Source: Macrosoma leucophasiata
Taxonomy: Eukaryota; Arthropoda; Insecta; Lepidoptera; Hedylidae
Assembly: GCA_036365455.1 (NCBI GenBank)
Contig: JAWQUS010000022.1
Location: 5,766,001-5,830,000 of the forward strand
Direction of reading: 5' to 3'
Length of the DNA stretch: 64,000 nt
Shown here: piece by piece, positions 34,001 to 46,000 of the stretch
How positions within the stretch are numbered: the stretch's first letter is position 1
Layout: every line of letters starts with the position of its first letter
Notes under the pieces: model-generated
Seen by the model: only the letters and a program-made list of their open reading frames with translations
Database searches by the model: none
What the model was told of the DNA's origin: nothing
Program-made: the position numbers and the translations under genes

Positions 34001-37000
34001 TTTGTGTAAGTGTCTATAGGCTGCAGTCATCACTTAACATCAATGTGAACTGCAAGCTTGTTTGCCACTTCCATAACATTAAAAAAAAAACACTTTCTAC
34101 TGCGTGGTTGTAGTATTTTTAATAAGCTATCTGAAGTAACAGATTTAGATGTATTTTGTACCAGTGTGGCAACGGCGAGACAGAGATTGAGTAACAGATT
34201 TTTCGAGAAGAACTAATTTCTCATACTAAACTTAGTATATATATATATATAGTGACTAATTGTTTTATAGCTACATAATAGTTTTTTTTTTTCCTTTTTG
34301 TGATTTCTTCTTTTTTGGTTAATTTATTTAAGGTTTTTACCTTGTGCAGTAAATATTTAAAGTTTAAACTTACTACTTAATAAATTATTACTTACTTTTT
34401 GGGCTAAGTTTCACCTATATGGGGTGCGTAGATGTAGTTTGATGTGTTGTATTCTCATACTTACGCTATACTAAATTGTGCAAAGAAAGAAACAAACAAA
34501 CTCTTCAATATATGAAACTTCGGCTTTATAGCGTCTATACAGGGTGTCCCAGAACTCAACGCCAAGCCAAAACGGGGTGACAGGATTGATTGTAACCCTC
34601 ATGAGAAAAATCAGAGAAAAAATTATCCCATGTAGTTTGAAAATTATAGAAATTTGGTCAAAATGTAACCAGTTTTCGGTTATTGTAATTAATTTTTATT
34701 ATTTTTGTTCATTTAAACTTTGGAACCGTAACCTTAAATAACATCTTGAGAATCACATTCTAAAATAATGACACAATTACCCCAAGTTTCCTAGAATTTA
34801 GACTATTTGTTAAACAATGAATTTAAAATTTTCAAACTTTTTCGACTTTGAAACACCCTCCTTTAAAAAAAATGTACGAGAGTGCCTTGACAAGTGCCAT
34901 TAAAAGTTGGCGCGTTTAATCAGGATTGTAAAATGGTACAATACTTGTTAGTTTCATACTAAAAAAAACGAGTAAAAAAATAAAAACCTCAAGTAACCCG
35001 ATTTTTGCTAACCCATTTTACTCAGTTAAAATGTTTTTTATTCGCTCTCAATGGGCTTAGAATAAAATTTTCTTTGAGAACGCCCCAATAAAAAAAATCA
35101 AGGGGATTTAAAAGACGATGCATCTCCGTCTCACTGCGTGGCGTCACTATCTGTCTCGCTCGCTCATGACAAACATGTCCACTATCTATCTCTCTCATCA
35201 TTTTGCCGTAAAATAAAGAACCTACCAACGGCTTGTGCGAATAAAAAAAATTTTAACTGAGTAAAATGGGTTAGCAAAAATCGGGTTACTTGAGGTTTTT
35301 ATTTTTTTACTGGTTTTTTTTAGTATGAAACTAACAAGTTTTGTACCATTTTACAATCCTGATTAAACGCGCCAACTTTTAATGGCACTTGTCAAGGCAC
35401 TCTCGTACATTTTTTTTAAAGGAGGGTGTTTCAAAGTCGACAAAGTTTGAAAAATTTAAATTCATAGTTTAACAAATAGTCTAAATTCTAGGAAACTTGG
35501 GGTAATTGTGTCATTATTTTAGAATGTGATTCTCAAGATGTTATTTAAGGTTACGGTTCCAAAGTTTAAATGAACAAAAATAATAAAAATTAACCACAAT
35601 AACCGAAAATTGGTTATATTTTGACCAAATTTCTAGGTTTTCCTTAAACGCCCATAATTTTCAAAATACATCGGATAGATTTTTTTTTCTGATTTTTTTC
35701 ATGATGGTTACAATCAATCTTGTCACCCCGTTTCGGCTTGACGTTGAGTTCCGGGACACCCTGTATATATAAAAATCAATTGCTGTTCGTTAGTCGCGCT
35801 AAAACGTGAGAACGGCTGGACCGATTTGGCTCATTTTGATTTTGAATGATTTTTGGAAGTCCAGGAAAGGTTTAAAAGGTAAGAAAATATGAACAAATTG
35901 AAGGGAAATAGTTAAAACCACTATTTCATTTTCCAGTACAAATAGTCCGTATCTATCAAACCTTTGACACATATTTCATTGTGATGCAATACGAAGTTTG
36001 CCGGGTCGGCTAGTTTCTTTTTTTTTTTGTTATTATGGCATCGCTATTTTGCATATTGCCAAGTAAAACGATATTTCGTATTCGTATTTATTTATGCAGC
36101 GTAAAAGTTAGTATATTATAGTCCGTCAAGTATTTATCAAGTATGTATGTCAGTAAAGGGAGTTACAGTCAGTTATTCGAGTAAAGCGATGGCTACTTTA
36201 CCAGAACATTTACAATTAAGTTTTGGAGACAACCTGAAAGGTCGTGTTTTCGCACTGTTATTCTATTTCACTATACACGGGCACTGTAATGAACCTATAT
36301 CAAACAAAATGCCACCAACTACATTCAATATAACTTAAAAATACACCAAGAAAATGAAATAAAATAAGAGCACCATACGCCTCTTTCAAGGTTCCCGCCA
36401 AAACTCCCGGTCAGCTAGTTATTCATATTTATTACTGATATCAACAGATATCCTAGAAGTAAACAAACCAAGTGAAAACAAACCAGAGGACGCTAGTGAG
36501 CTGCCGCGTGACGTAAGCAAAGATGGGAGACCAGAGAAGGAGACCACTGAGAAGATAAACGAGACTGAACCACCGGTTGTAAGTTATAAATAGAAATGGA
36601 AAATCTTAATTTGTAGCAACAACTTACAACTATTAAACTAATGGCCGAATACTCAAACGTCACTCAATTTTAAGCAACGCTCAAATGTGCGCTATCTCTG
36701 TCGTTTGAACGTGTTTTATAAAGACAGAAGACTTTTAAGTCCCACTCAGATGTAAGTGACGTTTGAGTATTTGGCCCTAAGAGCGGATTTCACCGTTTGC
36801 TCTGAGAACTTAAGAAAACGTGTTTTAGCTTAACTGTTCTTTCGTTTGAATAAAATAAATAATAATAATGGGAACCCATTATACGTCCCACTGCTGGGCA
36901 CGAGTCTCTCCCCGTTTAGGGAGGAGGCCTGGAGCTTACTCCACCACGCTGCTCCAATGCGGATTGGTGGAGATACGGGTTAGTGGACAACTTGTTGTCG

Positions 37001-40000
37001 GATGTTTTCAAACCGCCCATAAGGCCTCCGACAAGATTTTAAGACTGCTATCTATCGATAGCAACCGAGACCGACGGCTTAACGTGCCCTCCGAAGCACG
37101 GAAACGCGGATTTTGATTTGCCACTAGCGGTCACCCAACACACACCCGACCGCGCCCGTAGTGCTTAACCGAGTAGATCGCTTCGTTTGAAATTTGCATC
37201 TAATTTCAGCTATATCTCGGTCAAATTTTCGTTGATGAAATCCAAATAATGTTATTGAACACGTTTAAGAACGTAAAACGCGTTTTACATGATTTGATAT
37301 TGTTTTATTACGACGGTGAAATCTGTGGTGAAATCGACCCTAAGCCTGGGTTGCACCAAGATATTTGTTAAAATTAGTGTAACATTTCACATCCTTTTCT
37401 AACTTAAAGAAATCTATTATAGTTAGAGCAAGATGTGAAATGTTACCAGCCATGTTTATGTACCCATAGGACGTTCACTGTTGAACATAGGCCTCCCCCA
37501 ATGACCTCCATGCCGACCGATCGGAAGCGACGTGCCTCCAGCGGGTACCTGCAGCCTTCACTAGGTCGTCGGTCCATCTTGCAGGTGGACGGCCCGGGCC
37601 GATACGTGGTCTCCACTCGAGAACCTTTCAGCGGCTATCGGTTCTCCGAGCTATGTGCCCTGCTCATTGCCACTTCAGCTTGGCAATCTGCTTGGCTATG
37701 TCAGCGACTTTCGTTCGCCTACGGATCTCCTCATTTCTGATTCGATCCAGTAGGGAAACGCCGAGCATAGCCCTTTCCATTGAGTGACTTGGAGCTTTCG
37801 TACGAGACCCATAGTGACCACGTCCCGGCACCGTAGGTCATCACCGGTAAAACGCACTGGTTAAAGACTTTCGTCTTCAAGGACTGCGGGATGTTTGACG
37901 AGAAAACGCTCCTTAACTTCCCGAACGATGCCCAGCCGAGTTGGATACGGCGAATGACCTCCAAATGTTACAATAACTATTACAAACATCTTGGTATAGG
38001 TCGCGCCAGGTAAAAAGAACGCTGGCGGTCAAGCTGCGCGTCATGTGTTTTTATTTCATTTTATGTTATTCTATGTAATATAGTTTTCAATCTGCCTACC
38101 AATACACGAAACCGCAAGCGAAAGCTAGATCAAAAATAAACCAATAGGGCTAGTACTTTCGTGCGCGAGTGTACCGATGCGCGAACACATCCCTTCTACT
38201 TTCTTCCAGCGTTCTTTTTACGTGGCGCGACCTATACAACCCAGGCTAAGATTACATTATACATTATGGTTGTTACAAAAAGGTCCCCAATTCAGCATAA
38301 AGCCGATCTTTCGAAGGGCGCTGGTCTTCCATTGGGCAGGTTTTGCTCATTAGCTATGCGATCCCTGACAGTTTATTCGCTTTTTGCGCCAACTCACGTT
38401 TCATACAATTTACAGTACTCAACAATTAATATTGCACATCGAGCCTGCGAAAGAGACGATCTGGTCGTTTCGGCTTCGTAGAGCGTTATCTCTGTTGCAC
38501 ACTGCGTTCGTAAGCACAAACAGTCCGGTATCGGTCAAAACTTGATCAAAATGGTCGACAAATGTCAAATAACGGTGCGAAAGAGATGACGCTCTACAGA
38601 CCCGAAATAAGCCGAAGTCTCCTACCTAGGTTCGGTGTGCAATATTTATTGTTGAGCACTGTACGTACATTTTTTTTTATGTAACGGAAGTGGCGAACAT
38701 GCTTCCAGTTGACATTGATGTTAAGTGATGACTGCAGCCTATAGACACCCACACAAAGACCAAGGTCAAAATGCAGATGCGTTACCGCTCCTGAGGCCTC
38801 AGGTGTTATGCCTCTGTGCCGGAAATTACAGAGCCATACATTACCACCTGCCCGGAACACGATTTAGCCACCATTTAGCGCCAAGTATATTAGGTAATGC
38901 GGTGGTGTCTACGCCCGCGAGCTCCGTCACTGGAGCTCGACCACCAGTAAAGAACATTTTCACACAAGCTCCGTTTGTTCTAATCTCATTTTATTTTATA
39001 GAATGTTCTCGAAGAGGCGACCAGTAAATCATCACCTCAACCTCCACCGACCGAGCACGTAGCACCACCGGTTGTTCCCGAAACGAAGGTATTATTGAAA
39101 GAAAGAAGGAAATTTTTTTTTTTTTTAAATTTATCTTTTTAGATACTTTCAAAACGTCTAGAAACCACAAATTATAATAATAATGGCAACCCATTATACG
39201 TCCCACTGCGGGGCACGAGTCTCTCCCCTTTTTGGGGAGAGGCCTGGAGCTTACTCCACCACGCTGCTCCAATGCGGATTGGTGGAGATACGGGTTAGTG
39301 GCCAACTCGCTGTCGGATGTTTTCAAACCGCCCATAAGGCCTCCGACAAGGTTTAACGACTGCTATCTATCGATAGCAACCGGGATCGACGGCTTAACGT
39401 GCCCTCCGAAGCATGGAAACGCGCATTTTAATTTTCCACTAGCGGCTACCCGTCACACACCCGACCTCGCCCGTAATGCTTAACCGAGTAGATCGCTTAC
39501 GTTCTACACCAACCGCGGGGCCATGCGTACTTCATCAACCACAAATTACCTAGAGGTAATAACTATTATAATATTACATACAGTAAAAGTAAAAATATGT
39601 ATTAATAGTAAACGAGATGTTGCAAAAATGTATGGACCTCCGGCCATGTATTGTACACAATATCATTAAACAGGCAAAATCAATATAAAAACGTTTTTTA
39701 CTGCATATTTTCACTTATTTTGCTTTCTTTGCAGTTACAAAACATTATTTGCAGTTAGAATTGCAACTCAAAACCAACATGGCGAATATGGCGGGCGATG
39801 TCATTTTGACATTTTAATTTTTTAAATTGTATTTTGACTATATAGTACTTGGAGAAAAAAGTAATATTTTTTAAATACTATCGAAATCGATTGATCCCAA
39901 GTGTCGGCTGTATCGCCGCCATGATTAACATAGTTGAAAATGATAACATCGTTTGAATTAAATGTGGTTGTAACTCTAAAATATGTTCTTGAATAAATTA

Positions 40001-43000
40001 ATTGTATTTTTTTCGGATTCTTCTTTAATTTACCCAATTTTTGAGGACGTGTACGAACCAGAGCCGAGCTCGCAACATCTCCTTTAAATTTGAAATAACA
40101 TACTTAGTTAAAACATATTTTTTTTTTTCAATTCCTTCATTACATGCACTAGATATGAAGTGATCAATATTGATTTCAGCCATCACCTTGGGGTCTGGAA
40201 GTGTTCACCCTGGACTCTGATGATGAAGATGTTCCGGCCGCGCCTCAAGGTACTCGTTTTTAACGTGATAATAATGGCGACCCATGATACGTCCCACTGC
40301 TGGGCACGAGTCTCTCCCCTTCTTGAGAGGAGGCCTGGAGCTCACTCCACCACGCTGCTCCAATGCGGGTTGGTAGAGATACGGGTTAGTGGCCAACCCG
40401 CTCTCGGATGTTTTCAAACCATAAGGCCTCCGACAAGGTTTAACGACTGCTATCTATCGATAGCAACCGGGACCGACGGCTTAACGTGCCCTCCGAAGCA
40501 CGGAAACGCGCATTTTAATTTGCCACTAGCGGTCACCCACCACACACCCGACCGCGCCCGTATCGATTAACCGTCTCTCGGCTGGTCTGAATGGGTTCCC
40601 AGATCAGCTTCATGTCAAGCAGATATGGTCTTCTTGACGCTGGTTTTCATCTGGGACCTTGTGCTCCACGGATGTCATTCAGTTAAAGGTGTTTTTATAC
40701 CACTGTATCTTTATGACAACAAAAAAATATTTAAATAAAGATATAGTGCTCAACAATTAATTTTGCACATCGAGCCTAGGAAGGAGACTTCGGTTTTTTT
40801 CGGGTCTGTAGAGCGTTATCTCTTTCGCATCGTACCTATTTGACGTTTGTCGACCATTTTGAGCAAGTTTTGACCAATACCGGACTTTCAGTGATTACGT
40901 AGGCAGTGTAACGCTCTACGAAGTTGAAATGAGCCGATCTGTAATTTCCACACTCCATTGCCATTTTCACAGAGGCATAACACCTTAGGCCGAGTATATA
41001 CACTAGTCTATGACTTTAGGCCTCAGGAGTGGTAACGCATCTGCATTTTGACCTTGGTCTTTGTGTGGGTTATAGGATGCAGTCATCACTTAACATCAAT
41101 GTGAACTGCATGCTTGTTTACCACTTCCATTACATAAAAAAACATACATATATTTTTAACTAGCTGATCCGGAAAACTTCGATTTTTTTTTAATCGTATG
41201 GCGAATACAAAAGAGACAGTATATTGAAAATAATTATAGAATTTATAAATTTACATCCAGGACGCGCAACCAGTCAATGGCTTCAGGCTTTAAATCATAA
41301 ATGTCCTTTGGGTCACCACGATAGTGTCGTTTTGGGCACCGCTCTATGATGTGCTGTATCGTTTGGTCTTCAAAACCGCAGTCGCATAGTCGCAAACTTC
41401 GTATTACCTCACAATGAAATAATGTGTCAAAAGTTTGATAGATACGGACTATTTGTATAGGAAAATGAAATTAAATGTAGAGATTCCCGTGGGAATGAGT
41501 GATTTCCCCGCAGTAAAAAGTAGCCTAAATGTTGGCCAGGCGTAGTATCTATACACCACAAAAAGTTTCATTCCAATCCGTCCAGTATCTTCGGAGATTA
41601 GCCTGGACAAGAGGACAAACAGACAGACAAAAAATTTAAAAATCATTGAAAAGTGTTCTTATAATATTTTAACATCGTCCCCGATTGGTTTTTCGTAAAT
41701 ATATACAATGTACAGACACGCGGATTTTACTGTTTTATTATATGTATAGATGTTTATTTTCTCAGTGCCCCCAACACAAACAGAACAACGCGAAGCGCTG
41801 CGGTGCGTGAACAGCGCGTGTAAGAACACCTCGACGCAGTACTACGCGGCCGATATCAACACTATAAGCTACTTTGACGGCGATAAGAAACGAGCGACCA
41901 TGGTGTGTGAAGATTGCACCGAGATCGTCGCTAATAGGAATCGGGTGAGTCGTGTTAAGGGTTACTGAGTTTAGAAGTTATTTTTAGGGTTCCGTACCTT
42001 AAAGTTAAAAACGGGACCCTATTACCACACCGCTGACACTCCACCAAAGTTCTATCTATATATATGTAAAGAATATGTATATATATATATGTATATATTA
42101 AAGAACACATGTCATCACCTAGGAGATGACATGTGATAGAAAAATCAAATGTTGAAGAATAATTTAATGAAGATTAGAGAGAATGTTAAATTGTTAGAAA
42201 ACATAATTATTATATAAAGAGGGAATTGACAATTCAAATAATAACTTTAACTGTCGTTTCTTTGACTTTTCAGGTAAGATATTACTATATTGTATGTCGT
42301 AAAACTGTTAAATAATTATTGTGTATAAATTTTAAAATAAATGTTTGATTTTTCAGAGCAACACAATAATTTAATTTGCAATTCCCAAAAAGGACTATAA
42401 ATTGTCTTATTTAAATAAACAACAATTGCTGTTCGTTAGTCTCGCTAAAACTGTAGAACGGATGGATCGATTTGGCAAATTTTGGGTTTGGAAGTCCAGG
42501 GAAGGTTTAAAGGGTAAAAAAATTGAAGAAATTGCAGGGAAACAGTAAAAATCACAATTTTGTTTTCCCATACAAATAGTCCGTATCTATCAAACCTTTG
42601 ACATATTATTTCATTGTGAGGCAATACAAAGTTTGCCGGATCAGCTTGTAATGTAATAAAAATAAAGTGAATATTACATTTTGACCTATGGTTTTTGTAT
42701 ATATGTCTATAGGCGGCAATCCTCACTTAACATCAATGTGAATTGCATGCTTGTTTGTCACCATCTTTACATAAAAAAAAATACTTTTCAATTAAAGCGT
42801 TTAAAATATGAGAAATATGTTTTTTTTTTGGGAAATAAAAAAGTTGAAAGGTGCGACGACCCGCTTACTTCAGCGGTGTGAGACGACCGTTTGATTCGAA
42901 GGGTCGCGGGTTAGATCGCCGCACCGGAACAAATATTTTTACAGGCTATAGATATTTGATTCGGGTCTGGGTGTTTGTGTATGTGTTGTGTGTGTACATC

Positions 43001-46000
43001 CCTAATCCACATTAGGTATAAACCTGTGTCGTGGGTGCCGTCGGCCGCTGGCCGCCGGCTGTTAGTATAAGCGTATTTTCTTTTATATAATTCAAATACC
43101 TAATTCGTGAAAACATTCTTCTCCAGGAGCTGATTGAAGGCATCAGAAGCATGATGCCGCTCTTAGACCTGGATCCACGCAAGCCCAGCCAGGACCTGGT
43201 GGAGATCTCCGATTCAGACTCCGAAGATGAGGCAGACGCCGGCGACCTGTTCAAGGAGACCATCGGAGAGTCTGGAGCTAAGTGAGTATATTACAGCTCT
43301 AATCAGGGCTGGATTTGGGGTGCGATACGGGACTTCGAAAAGTGTAACACCGAATATCACGTCCCCGTAAGTTTACTAACACGAAACACGTGACAACGAA
43401 TGCACGGTACCACGAAAAACTCAGCACCGAATGCAAGCGATCCCGAATAACACCACCTCGAATTCACTTTAATACGAATCACTTGGAAACGAATGCACAC
43501 CACCACGAAAAACTTAACACCGAAGCCACTCGACCTCGAATAACAGAACCTCTAATTCACCAATACGAATCGCTTGATAACGAATGCACACCGAATGCAC
43601 ACCAGTACAAGAAAGTAGTCGCCGTCAAAATGCAGACGCGTTGCCGTCCCTGAGACCTAAGGTGTTCTGATTCGTGATTGCATGGCTTCGGTGTTAAGTT
43701 TTTCGTGGTGGTGTGCATTTGTTTCCAAGTGATTCGTATTATAGTGAATTCGAGGTGGTGTTATTCGGTGCTGAGTTTTTCGTGGTACCGTGCATTCGTT
43801 GTCACGTGATTCGTGTTAGTAAACTTACGGGGACGTGATATTCGGTGTTACACTTTTCGAAGTCCCGTATCGCACCCCTGGATTTGGACTACGGTGGTCC
43901 GTAGGCAGAGTATGTGGTGGAGGCTCTCAAATCGTATGTGGTTAACTGTTGAAAGATTCTATTAAAAAAAGAAGGTCAAGTTAAAGAACGTAACTTCACG
44001 CCTGTAATCCCCGAAGGGGTAGGCAGAGGTAAATGCATGCATTCAATCATACGTGCAAACACCCACGATTCGCCGGTTACATTTTGGCCCATGTAACAGG
44101 TGGCGAGCCTGTTGACATCTCCGGGCACATTACCAAACTTCGAGGTACTGGGAAATTTCCAGAAAATGGAAAAATCCCAATAGAACCAGAGATAAAGAAC
44201 TTTACACCATTATCTCTGATAACCCCCTACCCGGGAATCGAACCCAGGACCTCAGCGTAGTAATAATGGCCTGCTACCACTAGGCTACCGAGGCAGTTAA
44301 AGAAGAGCAACTGAATATGTTGACTATGGATAACATAACATTTATTTAATATTAAACTATATCAAAAAATAAACTACACCTTTTACTGGTGGTAGAGCTC
44401 CAGTGACAAAACTTGCGGGCGTAGGCATTACCCAATACTTGACGCTAAATGGTAGTGTTTAGCACTATCGTGTTCAAGTCAGGTTGTAATGTACGGCCCT
44501 GTAATTTCCGGCACAGAGGCATAACCCATTAGGCCTCAGTAGTGGTAACGCATCTGCATTTCGACCTTGGTCTTTGTGTGGGTGTCTATAGGCTGCAGTC
44601 TTCACTTATCATCAATGTGGACTGCTCGATAAGGTTTATTACAGTGCCCGTGTATAGTGAAATAGAATATAATTTGTGCTAAAACACGGTCTTTCAGGTT
44701 GCCTCCAAAACTTCATTGTAAATGTTCTGGTAAAGTAGCCATCGCTTTACTCAAATTACTGACTTATTACATACCTACTCTGACTGACTGATTGATAAAC
44801 TAATAATTGACTGACTGATTCTGACTTATACACTGCTTCAGAATATGAAATATCGTTTTACTTGACACTAGCAATATGTGTAACAGCCATAGAGCAACAC
44901 GGGCCACCGGGCGGACCGGAGGGGAGTAGCCATATGCAGGCTTCCTCCTCTGTCAAAGTCTTATACATATACTTTTTTCTTTTTTTTTTAATTATTATGG
45001 CATCGCTATTACGCATATTGCCAATGTCAAGTAAAATGATTTTTCGTATTTATATAAGCAGCGTAAAAGTAAGTATAATATAGTCATGAAGTATATTAAG
45101 TAAGTATTAAGTATATAAGTTTACAAGTATAATATGTCAGTCAAGTTATTCGAATAAAGCGATGGCTACTTTACCAGAACATTTACAATGATGTTTTGGA
45201 GGTAACCTGAAAGGTCGTGTTTTTGCACTGTTATTATATTTCACTATACATGGGCACTGTAATAAACCTATATCAAACAAAATGCCACCAACTTTATTCA
45301 ATATAACTTAAAAATACACCAAGAAAATGAAATAAAATAAGAGCACCATACGCCTCTTTCAAGGTTCCCGCCAAAACCCTACTTATACTTTACGTACCAA
45401 ATAGTCCTGTCTCCCAGATATTTAAATGTGTGCGTGAAATTGTTTATGTATTTTGTTAAAGTCAAGGTGTGTATTTCGTAGTAATAGACGATTTTTGTAG
45501 TGTGAGTGTGTATCACATGTATTTCCCCCCGCAAAAAATGACAGACTGTTTTGCATCGGCAATAAACGCTATGGCTACTCCCATCCGGTCCGCCGCGACT
45601 GTTGGGCCGCGTTGCTCTTGGAAACAGCGATGCCATGCCCATATGTAATTAAAAAAAAGTCAACGTTTTCACTTTGCCGCAGGTTATTGGAAGGTCAACT
45701 GGCGGACATGTTCAACGAGACGTGGGTTAAATACAACCTCGACGCGCGCCTCGCGGATACCGAGAGCGTGTTGAAGGCGGAACTCGACGCTTTGGAAAGT
45801 AAGTACAAAAACGGTACTCGTTCATTTTGCCGACAAACGTTTCCAAACTCTTCATTTCCATACCAACGTTTCGCAACGATTTCGTTACACTGCTCAACTT
45901 TCTACAACTACATCACTACATAAGTAATTAACTTGGCAAACAGATCATTGCAAAACTATTCATTTCATAACTCATCAAATCTTTGGCCTATTAATTATTT

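Larger units (their letters stand above)
37345..38262. mobile_element. MITE with LINE and family N nested inside
   Basis: Outer ends CCTGGGTTGCACCAAGATAT and the broken complement ACATCTTGG...AACCCAGG. A LINE fragment (37450-37968) and an N MITE (37996-38246) are inserted. The core hairpin (GTAACATTTCACATCCTT) recurs at 23705-23755. Confidence 0.6.

Noticed and set aside
38594..39027. Overlapping 88-100 codon frames on both strands
   Set aside because: They fall in families A and D and recur with the repeats.
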